Under the pieces are notes generated by a model. It was not told the origin of the DNA. It was given only the letters and a program-made list of their open reading frames with translations, and did no database searches. A program made the translations under genes and the position numbers. 64,000 nt of DNA from Maricaulis sp034659015 (GTDB lineage Bacteria > Pseudomonadota > Alphaproteobacteria > Caulobacterales > Maricaulaceae). How positions within the stretch are numbered: position 1 is the stretch's first letter; each line of letters begins with the position of its first letter. The stretch covers positions 1 to 64,000 of the forward strand of contig JAYEGL010000016.1 in the NCBI GenBank assembly GCA_034659015.1, read 5' to 3'. Of the stretch, positions 7,847-16,800 are shown one piece after another.

Positions 7847-10177
7847 ATGAACGATACCCGCCGTCTCTGGACTTTCCTGATCGGCCTGCTGGCCATTTCC
7901 TTCGCCGTTCTGCTGTGGATCGGCCGGCAGATCGACTATCACGCTCCCCCCGTTCCGCAGACCGTCGTGACCGAGAGCGGATCGACGGTCTGGACCCGTG
8001 ACGATATCGAGTACGGGCGCCGGATCTGGCAGCAGATGGGCGGCATGCAGCTCGGTTCGATCTGGGGTCATGGCGCCTATGTCGCGCCGGACTGGTCGGC
8101 CGACTGGCTGCACCGGGAAGCCGTGGCCCTGATGGATATCTGGGCTCGCGAGCGCGGTGCGGAGGGCTATCAGGCGCTCGACACAGAGGGGCAGGCCGCG
8201 CTGCAAGGACGGCTGGAAGAACGCCTGCGCGAGAACACCTATGATCCGCAGGCCGACCGGATCGTCATCGGCAGCGCGCGTGCCGAGGCGATCCGTTCGG
8301 TGTCGGACCACTATGTCAGCCTGTTCGGGCGGGACGAGGCGACGGCCGAATTGCGTGAGCACTACGCCATGCGAGACGGTACGGTGGAAGATGCCGACGA
8401 CCGCCGAGCGCTGACCGCCTTTTTCTGGTGGACAGCCTGGGCTGCGACGACGGAACGCCCGGGGCGCGATGTAACCTACACCAACAATTGGCCCAGCGAG
8501 CCGCTGGTCGGTAACACGCCCCCGGCCAGCACCTTCCTGTGGTCGGCCTTTTCCGTGACCTTCCTGCTGGCGGGTATCGCGCTGCTGGGCTGGCATCATG
8601 CGGTCAGCCACGGGCGCGAGGAAAAACCCGCACGTCTGCCGGATATCGATCCGCTTCGCGGCCTTGTCGTCACACCGTCCATGGCGGCGACAGCCAAGTA
8701 TTTCTGGGTCGTCCTGGCGCTCTTCCTGGTGCAAATCCTGCTGGGCGCGATCACCGCGCACTACCAGGTCGAAGGACAGCTGGTCTACGGCTTCGAACTG
8801 GCGAACATCTTCCCCTATTCGATCACGAGAACCTGGCACACCCAGCTGGCGGTGCTGTGGATTGCCACGGCCTGGCTGGGAACGGGGCTCTACATGGGAC
8901 CGGCGATTTCCGGGCATGAGCCGAAATTCCAGAAGCTGGGCGTCAATCTGCTGTGGGTCTGCCTGCTGGTCATCGTGGTGGGCTCCTTCGCCGGCCAGTG
9001 GATGGCCGTCATGCAACAGATGGATATCGACCAGAATTTCTGGTTCGGCCATCAGGGCTGGGAATACGCCGATGGCGGCCGGTTCTGGCAGTGGTTCCTC
9101 TTCCTGGGGCTGGGAATCTGGCTCTTCCTTGTCGGCCGCTCGCTCTGGCCAGCCCTGCGAAACAATTCGGAATCGCGGTCCATCGTGTCGCTCTTCTTCC
9201 TCTCCACCGTGGCCATCGGCCTGTTCTACGGCGCGGCGCTGCTGTGGAACGAGGACACCCATCTGTCGATGGTGGAGTACTGGCGCTGGTGGGTGGTCCA
9301 CCTGTGGGTGGAAGGCTTCTTCGAGGTCTTCGCAACGGCCGTGATCGCCTATCTCTTCACCCGGCTCGGCCTGATCCCGGTAAAGGTGGCGACCGTGGCG
9401 GTGCTGTTCGCGACCATTGTCTTCATGGCCGGGGGTGTGCTGGGCACGCTGCACCACCTCTACTTCTCCGGCACGCCAACGCCGGTCCTGGCCCTGGGCG
9501 CCAGCTTCTCGGCGCTGGAAGTCGTGCCGCTCGCCTATATCGGTTTCGAGGCCTACGAGCAGTGGAAGCTCAGCCGGTCCACAGCCTGGATGCAGCGCTA
9601 TAAGTGGCCCGTCATGTTCTTCCTGGCGGTGGCATTCTGGAATCTGGTCGGGGCCGGCCTGTTCGGCTTCCTGATCAATCCGCCGCTCTCGCTCTACTAC
9701 ATGCAGGGGCTCAACCTGACCCCGCTGCACGGCCATACGGCCCTGTTTGGCGTGTACGGCATGCTGGGCATCGGTCTGGTCCTCTTCTGTCTGCGGGGGA
9801 TGAAGCCGGACCTGCACTGGAACGAGCGCCTCTTGGGCATCAGTTTCTGGACGTTCAATATCGGACTGGCGCTGATGGCACTGCTGACCCTGCTGCCGCT
9901 GGGAACGCTGCAGTTGATCGCGGCCATCGATCACGGCTACTGGTATGCGCGTTCGGCCGAGTTCATGCAGCAGCCCCTGGTCGACCTCCTGGTCTGGATG
10001 CGCGTCCCGGGAGATGTGATCTTCAGCATCGGTGCGGTGACGCTGGCCCTGTTTATCGCCAGCCTCTGGATCCGGCCGAAGCGGGAGACCGAGGTGGCTC
10101 AGGAGCAACAGGGAACGGCTGCCGCGCCGCGCGATGAATGGAAGAGTTCTACGTCCAGATCCGGTTCGTCCACATAG
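7847..10177 (+). CDS. norZ: Quinol-dependent nitric oxide reductase (qNOR)
   Basis: This enzyme reduces two NO to N2O with electrons taken directly from quinol; it serves NO detoxification or the last NO step of partial denitrification. It has 776 residues. An N-terminal helix is followed by a periplasmic cytochrome-c-like domain without a CxxCH haem site (typical of qNOR), including WQQMGGMQLGSIWGHGAYVAPDW, given here in part as GSIWGHGAYVAPDW. A haem-copper-oxidase-like bundle follows with TRTWHTQLAVLWIATAW, the metal-site motifs HLWVEGFFEVFATAV and GTLHHLYFSGTP, and the haem-ligand motif LTPLHGHTALFGVYG. No norC, nir or nos gene is nearby, which favours detoxification. The last 14 codons overlap the next gene by 40 bases in another frame. 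Confidence 0.95.
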   Translation: MNDTRRLWTFLIGLLAISFAVLLWIGRQIDYHAPPVPQTVVTESGSTVWTRDDIEYGRRIWQQMGGMQLGSIWGHGAYVAPDWSADWLHREAVALMDIWARERGAEGYQALDTEGQAALQGRLEERLRENTYDPQADRIVIGSARAEAIRSVSDHYVSLFGRDEATAELREHYAMRDGTVEDADDRRALTAFFWWTAWAATTERPGRDVTYTNNWPSEPLVGNTPPASTFLWSAFSVTFLLAGIALLGWHHAVSHGREEKPARLPDIDPLRGLVVTPSMAATAKYFWVVLALFLVQILLGAITAHYQVEGQLVYGFELANIFPYSITRTWHTQLAVLWIATAWLGTGLYMGPAISGHEPKFQKLGVNLLWVCLLVIVVGSFAGQWMAVMQQMDIDQNFWFGHQGWEYADGGRFWQWFLFLGLGIWLFLVGRSLWPALRNNSESRSIVSLFFLSTVAIGLFYGAALLWNEDTHLSMVEYWRWWVVHLWVEGFFEVFATAVIAYLFTRLGLIPVKVATVAVLFATIVFMAGGVLGTLHHLYFSGTPTPVLALGASFSALEVVPLAYIGFEAYEQWKLSRSTAWMQRYKWPVMFFLAVAFWNLVGAGLFGFLINPPLSLYYMQGLNLTPLHGHTALFGVYGMLGIGLVLFCLRGMKPDLHWNERLLGISFWTFNIGLALMALLTLLPLGTLQLIAAIDHGYWYARSAEFMQQPLVDLLVWMRVPGDVIFSIGAVTLALFIASLWIRPKRETEVAQEQQGTAAAPRDEWKSSTSRSGSST

Positions 10178-10536
10178 CTTCGGTCATTGCGAGCGGCAGC
10201 CTGTTCGCGGTCCGGGCCCTGGCCTTCAACCTGGCCGGGGCGGGCTGGCCGAAGGCCGCGCCGGTGCGCTATTTCAGCTATACGATCGACACGATCCTGC
10301 TGACGGCGGCCCTGATGCTCACGACGATCGTGGCGCAGTACCCCTTCGTTCACGGCTGGCTGACCGCGAAAGTGGGGCTGCTGGTCGTCTATATCGGTCT
10401 GGGCATGATGGCGCTCAGGCCCGCAAAGCCGCGGCCTGTGCGCCTGGGCTTCACGGCAGCGGCGCTGGCCGTCTTCCTCTTCATCGTGAGCGTGGCGCAG
10501 GCACACCACCCGCTGGGCCTGCTCTCGGGCATGTAG
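10138..10536 (+). CDS. SirB2-family membrane protein
   Basis: 132 residues with four predicted membrane helices. The opening FYVQIRFVHIASVIASGSLFAVR and the closing HHPLGLLSG pattern are typical of the SirB2 family (the name comes from an invasion-gene regulator, but the molecular role is unknown). Family members often sit beside respiratory or haem-copper oxidase genes. Here the gene overlaps the 3' end of the NO reductase gene by 40 bases, so the two are almost certainly translated from one mRNA and may work together in the membrane. Family assignment is by overall pattern and conserved His positions; function is not established. Confidence 0.7.
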   Translation: MEEFYVQIRFVHIASVIASGSLFAVRALAFNLAGAGWPKAAPVRYFSYTIDTILLTAALMLTTIVAQYPFVHGWLTAKVGLLVVYIGLGMMALRPAKPRPVRLGFTAAALAVFLFIVSVAQAHHPLGLLSGM

Positions 10537-10555
10537 TCGCGCCCGGACACGAAAA

Positions 10556-10582
10556 AGCCGGCAGCCATGGTGGCCGCCGGCT
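10556..10582 (-). terminator. Rho-independent terminator of the M23-bactofilin transcript
   Basis: The arms AGCCGGC (10556-10562) and GCCGGCT (10576-10582) are separated by 13 bases. On the minus strand the hairpin is followed by a run of T (10552-10556), 25 bases past the bactofilin stop. It may also stop the convergent SirB2 transcript. Confidence 0.7.
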
Positions 10583-10606
10583 CCTCGAATACGGGATTGC
10601 GAAACC

Positions 10607-11176
10607 CTAGAAGCCCGACTTGTTGGCCGCGACCGGCGGCTCCAGCGAGTCGAGCGGATCGGGCTTGCCCGGGGCCGGCGGCTTGGAGCTGGAACCGGTC
10701 GTGTCGGGCTTGCCGACGTTGTCCGGCTTGCTCTCCACCTTCGGCTTGGCGGCCTTCGGCGCGTCGCTGCCCTGCATCGGGTCGGAGGAGTGGCGGCAAT
10801 GGCCGTCGAAGAAGGCGCCGCTTTCCACCGAGAGGGTGGCGTGAACGATGTCGCCCTCGATACGGGCGGTCGAGGCCAGCTGGACCTGGCGGGCGCGCAC
10901 GCTGCCCGTCACCTTGCCGCGAACCACCACCGTTTCCGCGAAAACCTCGCCGGACACGGATGCATCCTCGCCGATGATCAGGGAACCGGCGCGGACATCG
11001 CCATCGACCTGGCCATCGAGCTGGATTTCGCCTTCGGAAACGATCGACCCGGTGAGGACCAGATCGCTGGACAGAATGGAAGGAGCTTTCGATTTCATGG
11101 CGGTCCTTTTCGGGGGGGTGTGATGCTGCGCTCCGGTGTCGGAGGGCGAACTCTCTTTGTTAGCCTTGTTGAACAT
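10607..11176 (-). CDS. Bactofilin (polymer-forming cytoskeletal protein)
   Basis: Bactofilins self-assemble without nucleotide into beta-helical filaments at the membrane and position cell-wall enzymes, for example at stalks or curved zones. The protein has 189 residues. The central DUF583 domain (residues about 35-130) shows the short repeating beta-helix pattern, e.g. GEIQLDGQVDGDVRAGSL and VVVRGKVTGSVRARQ, flanked by Pro/Lys-rich, probably disordered ends. An internal ATG (MKSKAP) about 26 codons in is an alternative start. The first 17 bases of the gene overlap the end of the M23 peptidase gene, so the two are translationally coupled. Bactofilin/M23 pairs of this kind form a functional unit in several proteobacteria. 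Confidence 0.92.
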   Translation of the reverse strand: MFNKANKESSPSDTGAQHHTPPKRTAMKSKAPSILSSDLVLTGSIVSEGEIQLDGQVDGDVRAGSLIIGEDASVSGEVFAETVVVRGKVTGSVRARQVQLASTARIEGDIVHATLSVESGAFFDGHCRHSSDPMQGSDAPKAAKPKVESKPDNVGKPDTTGSSSKPPAPGKPDPLDSLEPPVAANKSGF

Positions 11177-12422
11177 ACTGGCCGGCTCTCAACAAACGAT
11201 CCGGATCGATGGCGGATCCATTATACCAAATTTCATAGTGCAGATGGGTCGCGGTACTGCGTCCCGTGGAGCCCATCCCCCCGATGAGCTGACCACGTTC
11301 GACCGTATCGCCCCGCCGCACTGCGATTTCGTGGAGATGGCCGAAGCGGGTCACGAAGCCGTAACCATGATCAATCTCCACGGTGCGACCATAGCCCGAG
11401 CGCCACCCCGCGTAAATCACTTCGCCCGGCCCCGTTGCCAGGATCGGCGCACGCCGGTAGGCGGCGAAATCGAGCCCGTAATGCGAGGAGGGCCGGCCGT
11501 TGAACGGATCGATCCGCACGCCGAAATCGCTGGTCCGGCGGTAGGTGTCGCCGATCGGGATACCCAGCGGGCCGGAATCCACGAAGTCCTCGAGCTCCTC
11601 GACTTCCAGGAGGCGGGCCGCGATCCGGTTGACGCGCGAGGAGAAAGCCCCGTCCAGTTCAAGGCCCGGTGCCGAAGTGCCGGAGAAGAACTCGGTTTCG
11701 GAAATCGGCTCGAAGGGACCGCCGCGTTCCTCGCCTTCGCGACTGTCGGCAATCACGTCCTCGATATCCAGGCCGGTCAGGCGCAGTACGGCACGAAGGT
11801 TCTGGAGGCGGGCCTCGGTCGCATCCTCGGCGCGGGCGAGAACGGCGTCCTGTTCGCCCATGAGATAGGAGATCTGGTCTTCCGGCGCGTCCGACGTGAT
11901 GGACGCCACGGCCACCATCGGGTCGCGCGCTTCGCGCGGTTCCGGGTCGGCCGGCGTCGCGGCCATCAGGACGCGACTGTCCCCGAGCGACGGGGAGGGC
12001 GACATTTCCTGGCCGGTCAGCTGTTCGGCAAAATTGACCAGCTGACGCAAGGTTTCGTGACGCATCTGGAATTCGTACGCCGTGCGGTCGAATTCCTCCA
12101 TGCGCGATTCCATGAAGGAGATGACGGTCGCCTCATTGGCCTGCGCCTCGGCGACCATGCGGTGATAGTAGATCCGGTCACGTTCCAGCTCGGCATCCTT
12201 GGCCGCCAGGGCACGCCCGTGAAAGGCGACGGAAACCGTTGTGAAACAAAGCCATCCGGCGAGTGCCGTGGCACTGAGAAGGGCACCGATCTGGACGCCG
12301 GTCGAGATCGCGAAATAGCGGACCTGTCCATCGCTACGATGATAGATCTGCCGGTCCGGAAACCAGCGTTGAGCCGTTCCCCAAACAGCTTCTTTAACTC
12401 GTGACCACATGCTGGACGCCAC
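11160..12422 (-). CDS. M23 (LytM-type) peptidoglycan endopeptidase, membrane anchored
   Basis: 420 residues from the GTG at 12422, or 416 from the ATG at 12410 (MWSRVKEAVWG). After a cytoplasmic N-terminus of about 45 residues comes one membrane helix (GALLSATALAGWLCFTTVSV), a helical/coiled periplasmic stretch (about 70-240) and the M23 domain in the last 130 residues. Metal and catalytic residues are visible in SSHYGLDFA (HxxxD) and ATHLHYEIW (HxH). This type cleaves peptide cross-bridges. The overlap with the bactofilin gene downstream suggests that the filament recruits this hydrolase to one cell site, as reported for LmdC-BacA in Hyphomonas/Rhodomicrobium relatives. Confidence 0.9.
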   Translation of the reverse strand: MASSMWSRVKEAVWGTAQRWFPDRQIYHRSDGQVRYFAISTGVQIGALLSATALAGWLCFTTVSVAFHGRALAAKDAELERDRIYYHRMVAEAQANEATVISFMESRMEEFDRTAYEFQMRHETLRQLVNFAEQLTGQEMSPSPSLGDSRVLMAATPADPEPREARDPMVAVASITSDAPEDQISYLMGEQDAVLARAEDATEARLQNLRAVLRLTGLDIEDVIADSREGEERGGPFEPISETEFFSGTSAPGLELDGAFSSRVNRIAARLLEVEELEDFVDSGPLGIPIGDTYRRTSDFGVRIDPFNGRPSSHYGLDFAAYRRAPILATGPGEVIYAGWRSGYGRTVEIDHGYGFVTRFGHLHEIAVRRGDTVERGQLIGGMGSTGRSTATHLHYEIWYNGSAIDPDRLLRAGQYVQQG

Positions 12423-12514
12423 TCGGATTGTACCTGCCCCAAATTCCCTGCGCGAGCATGTGACACAAAAGCCCGCACGATTTCAACATCCCTCCATGCA
12501 AGAGCCGCGCCGTC

Positions 12515-13324
12515 TCAGGCCAGCGGTGCGTAATATTCGGCCGGCAATTCGGCCTGCGCACGAGCCTGGGAATTGAACGGGGGTTTGAGATTTCCCTTGA
12601 AATACTGGCTCACCAGCGTTTGGAAATGGGGTGCTGGATCGACACCCAATTTGTCGCACACGCGGCGGAACCAGCGGGCACCGGCCGCGACATGGCCGAT
12701 TTCCTCCTCGTAGATCACCCGCAATATGTCGGCACTTCCTGCATCCCCGGCAGAGACCAGGCGGTCGATCATGCCGGGCGTGACGTCCAGGCCGCGCGCT
12801 TCGAGCACCAGGGGCGCCACGGCGAGGCGGGCGGGCAGCGAGCCGGACGTCGCCCGGGCGGCGTCCCACAGCCCGTCATGGGCGGGCAGGGCGCCGTAAT
12901 GGCAGTCCATCGTCTCCAGCCGGTCGGCGACCATCGTGAAATGGCGGGCCTCGTCATCGCCGACGCCGATCCAGTCGGTCACGAAGGCGTCCCGCTCCGC
13001 GTCGGCGATCAACGGGTCGCGGGCAAAACGCACGACCATGTCGAAGGCCAGGTCGATGGCGTTGAATTCGATGTGGGCGATGGCGTGCATCAGTGCGCTC
13101 CGCCCGGCCAGCGAGTTGAGCCGCCGGCGCGGCACCTTGCCCGGCGGCACGCCGACCGGCTCGTCCGGCCGGGCCGGACGGTCGGGCGCGGCGACCGCTT
13201 CGCCCAGCGCGACATCGCCGGCCCGCCACAGCCGCGCCGCCTCGCGGGCGGCCGCGGCCTTGTCGCGCGGCCCGGCCGTGTCGAGCACGCCGCGTGCCAG
13301 CTGGAGCAAGGTCTGCGCGGTCAT
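12515..13324 (-). CDS. DUF455 ferritin-like domain protein
   Basis: 269 residues starting MTAQTLLQLARGVL. The start ATG shares one base with the TGA of the peroxiredoxin gene (TGATG), a sign of translational coupling. The DUF455 family is built on a ferritin-like four-helix bundle. Candidate metal ligands are visible in HAIAHIEFNAIDLAFD (E and H), GVGDDEARHF (ExxH) and YEEEIGHVAAG (ExxH), the classical di-iron pattern. The substrate is unknown in the family. Coupling to a thiol peroxidase hints at a role in oxidative stress or metal handling, but that is inference. A longer reading frame upstream runs antisense-like through the peroxiredoxin gene and was not accepted. Confidence 0.8.
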   Translation of the reverse strand: MTAQTLLQLARGVLDTAGPRDKAAAAREAARLWRAGDVALGEAVAAPDRPARPDEPVGVPPGKVPRRRLNSLAGRSALMHAIAHIEFNAIDLAFDMVVRFARDPLIADAERDAFVTDWIGVGDDEARHFTMVADRLETMDCHYGALPAHDGLWDAARATSGSLPARLAVAPLVLEARGLDVTPGMIDRLVSAGDAGSADILRVIYEEEIGHVAAGARWFRRVCDKLGVDPAPHFQTLVSQYFKGNLKPPFNSQARAQAELPAEYYAPLA

Positions 13325-13794
13325 CACGCCAGGGCGCGCACGGCCTCGAGCACCGCGTCGGCGTGGCCCTTCACCTTCACTTTGCGCCAGATCTCGGCGA
13401 TCCTGCCCTCGGGATCGATCACGAAGGTCGAGCGTTCGATCCCCATGTATTCGCGCCCGTACATCTTCTTGAGAACCCACACACCGTACGCTTCGCAGGC
13501 CTCGCCCTCTTCGTCGGCGACCAGCCGGACTGCGAGTTCGTGCTTGGCCTTGAACTTGTCGTGCTTTTTCACGCTATCCTTGGAAATGCCGATAACCACT
13601 GCGTTGGCCTGTTCGAATTCGGCGTGCCGGCTTGTGAAGTCGATCGCTTCCGTCGTGCAGCCGGGCGTATCGTCTTTCGGGTAGAAATAGAGCACAACGG
13701 TCTTGCCGCGCAGATCGGCCAGATCGATCTCGTCCCCGCCATCGGCGGGCAGTTTGAAAGTCGGAGCAGGATCGCCTGTCTTGAGTTCGCTCAT
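13324..13794 (-). CDS. bcp: Thioredoxin-dependent thiol peroxidase (BCP/PrxQ-type peroxiredoxin)
   Basis: 156 residues. The ATG at 13794 is chosen because AGGGAT sits at good spacing; an ATG one codon earlier is too close to that site. The enzyme reduces H2O2 and organic peroxides. The peroxidatic cysteine is Cys46 in DDTPGCTTEAIDF. The usual resolving cysteine five residues later is Ile51 here, and the only other cysteine is Cys100 (GEACEAYGVW). The enzyme therefore works either as a 1-Cys type or with Cys100 as a distal resolving residue, as in some PrxQ proteins. It is followed by, and coupled to, the DUF455 gene and is divergent from the AsmA-like gene. Confidence 0.92.
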   Translation of the reverse strand: MSELKTGDPAPTFKLPADGGDEIDLADLRGKTVVLYFYPKDDTPGCTTEAIDFTSRHAEFEQANAVVIGISKDSVKKHDKFKAKHELAVRLVADEEGEACEAYGVWVLKKMYGREYMGIERSTFVIDPEGRIAEIWRKVKVKGHADAVLEAVRALA

Positions 13795-13897
13795 CATATC
13801 CCTCTTGCGCTTTGAGCCGTGGATGCGGGCTGATGCGTCTAGATTGCGCGTCGCGCCCTGCGCGTCCAGTCGCCGGGCTGCGGTCGGGGGGGGCTGA

Positions 13898-16800
13898 ATG
13901 CTTCGCAAGTCCCTGCGCTGGAGCGTGATCTACCTGCTGGAGGCTGTTGCCGTCCTGCTGGCGCTGGCGATCTTCGGTATCGGCGCCATTCTCTGGCGTC
14001 TGTCCAGCGGGCCGGTGGAGCTCGATTTCCTGCGCGAGGACGCCCAGCGCATGCTGGCGACGGCCTTCGAGGGCGATGTCGTGGCGCTGGGCACGCTGCA
14101 GGCCGCGTTCGATCCGCAGACGCGGGCGCTCATGCTGATGGCCGGGGATGTCACCGTCGCCGACCAGAGCGGTGACGTGATCGCCCGGGCGCCGCGTATC
14201 GAGGCCGGTCTGGCGGTGGATGCACTCCTGCTGGGCCGGCTGGAGCCGGTGGCGCTGAACATCCAGGGCGGTTCGGTCTCTGTCGTCCGGCGTGCCGACG
14301 GGGCGGTGGGCGCCGGTCTGGGCAGTGCGGAACGCGTGGCCGCCAATGCGCGGCTTCCCGAGCGTGGCGGGGATGAAAGTGCCAGCCTGTTCCAGCTTCT
14401 CTCCGACCCGCGCAACTCGACCGGCCGGATCGGCCGGCTCCAGCACGTGAACATCCAGCAGGCCGCCGTGCGCATCGTGGACGAGCAGAGCGGGGTGACC
14501 TGGCTGGTCGACAATGCCGGCGTTTTCTTCGAGCGCGATGACAACCGCATCGTTGCCGAAATCGAGGGGCAGCTCGCCACGCCCTCCGGCTTTGCACCGG
14601 TGGAGCTGCGCGTGCAGGCGGGCGCCGATCTGCAGAGTCTGCTCTTCGAGGCCCGGTTCCAGCAATTGTCCCCGGCCGGCGTACTGCCCGACACCGGGCC
14701 GCTGGCACCGCTGCGCGCGGTCGATGCGCCGGTCTATCTCGATTTCGTGGTCGATGCGACGCGGGAAAGCGGGATCCGCACCGCCTCCATCGTGCTTGAT
14801 GTCGGCGATGGTGCCATTCTCAGCGAGGGCGAGGAGCGGCGCATCGCCGGCGCGCACCTGTCCGCCCGGTTCGATCCGATCGAGAGCACGCTGAGCATCC
14901 ATGAAGGCTGGATCGAGTCCGACGTGTTTTCGGCCCGGCTTGCCGGTGACATCACCGAGATCGGGGGATATCGCGGCGCCCTGCCGACACGCGGCCGGTT
15001 CGACATAAGCGTCGGTGAGGGGTTCGTGGCGCTGGGCGACGTGTTCGAACGCGACCCGTCATGGCAGTCGCTGGATGCGGAAGGCACGCTGAGGCTGGAC
15101 GAGTATGCCGCCCGTTTCGACCGTCTGGAGGTGGCCGTCGACACGATCCGTGCCGAGCTGGAAGGCGAGGCCTCGCTGACGCCGACGGAGGATGGCCGTT
15201 TCCTGCCCAATCTGCGCCTGACCGGACCGATCCGCGGCGATGTCCAGCCCGAGACCGTGCTGGCCTACTGGCCCGTCGAGCTGGCCGACGGCGCACGGGC
15301 CTGGGTCGATGAACGCATCCTGGCAGGACGCTTCTTCAATGCCCGTTTCGATCTCGACCTGCGGGCCGAGGACATCGCGGCCGGGCGGATGGAAAACGAA
15401 CGCATGACGCTCGGTTTCGACTTCGAGGGTGCGTCCGTGCGCTATATCTCGACGATGACGCCGCTGGTCGATGGCCGTGGCCATGCCGTGCTGCGCGGCA
15501 ATGCCTTCGAGGTGGCGATGGAGAGCGGCCGGATCGGCGACCTTGAGCTCACCAGTGGCTATGTCGACATCCCGCGGCTCAACCCGAAAGGCGCCATGGC
15601 GCGCTATGGCGGGACCGGGCGCGGCAATGCCGCAGACATTCTGGCGCTGATCGACGAACCGCCGCTTCATCTGCCGTCGGAATACGGGCTCGACCCGTCC
15701 CTGGTGGGCGGACGCGGCGAACTGTCCTTCGAGATCCGCCGCCCGATGCTCACCGACGTGCCGCCGGAGGACATTCCCTTCTTCATCGACGGCCGGTTCA
15801 GCGATGTCAGTCTGAACGTGCCCGGTACGCCGGTCGAACTGACAGGGGGCGAGATCGAGATTTCCGCCAGCCAGGAAGGGCTCGATGCGTCGGGCAATGC
15901 GCACTTCGGCACGACGCCCGTCAATATCGAATGGACCGAGACCTTCGGTCTGCCCGACGACGCGGCCTCGACCCGGATCGCACTGACGGCGGACGTGACG
16001 GCGGATACGCTGGACACGTTCAACGTCCCCGTCCGGCGCTATTTCGACGGACCGATCCGGGTGACCGGCGAAGCCGTATCCGACGGGCTGGATTTCCGGT
16101 CCGTCGATCTCCACGCCGATCTCGAACAGGCGCTCCTGGAGGCCCCCGGCGGCGTGTGGGTCAAGCCGGTGGGCACGCCGGGCGAGGCGGATATTCGCCT
16201 CTCCGTGGATGATGAGGGCCGCTATACGATCGACGAGCTGACGGTGCGCACCGAGGGGCTGGAAATCGTCGGCGGCGCCGTGGTGACCGGCGCGGCGCGG
16301 CTGGAGACCGTCTATCTGGACCGGCTCTACGTGGAGGGGCTGGCGGATATCTCCGCGCGCCTGGAGGTGCCGGCGGAAACGGGACAGCCGCTGGATGTGG
16401 ACCTGTCGGGCCAGTATGTCGACATTTCCGATTTCATCGCGCAATTCACCTCGCTGGGCGAGGGCGGCGGCATGCTGCCGCTGGCGCTCGATGTCGATAT
16501 TGCCCGGCTGATCCTGTCCGAACGCAGCGTGCTGGACGATTTCAACCTGATCTGGCGCAGCGAGGCGGCGGGGGTGCGGGCCTTCTCGATCTCGGGGCAG
16601 ACCGTCGACGGGCCTTTCCAGGCCAATTTCGGTGCCACCGAACAGGGCGGCGCGCGCGAATTCAGCCTGCAGGCGCCGTCGGTGGAGCGTGTCGCCGCAC
16701 TGTTTGGCGGCGAGTCCTATGCGCTGGGCGGACGCATGGCGATGCTGGGATCGGCACCGCCGCTGGGCACCGAAGGTCCCTTGTCCGCGCAGCTGGAAGT

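Noticed and set aside
13325..13480. N-terminal extension of the DUF455 protein into the peroxiredoxin gene
   Set aside because: The added residues are a frame shadow of the peroxiredoxin (Arg-rich, no homology). The TGATG overlap gives a natural start at 13324.
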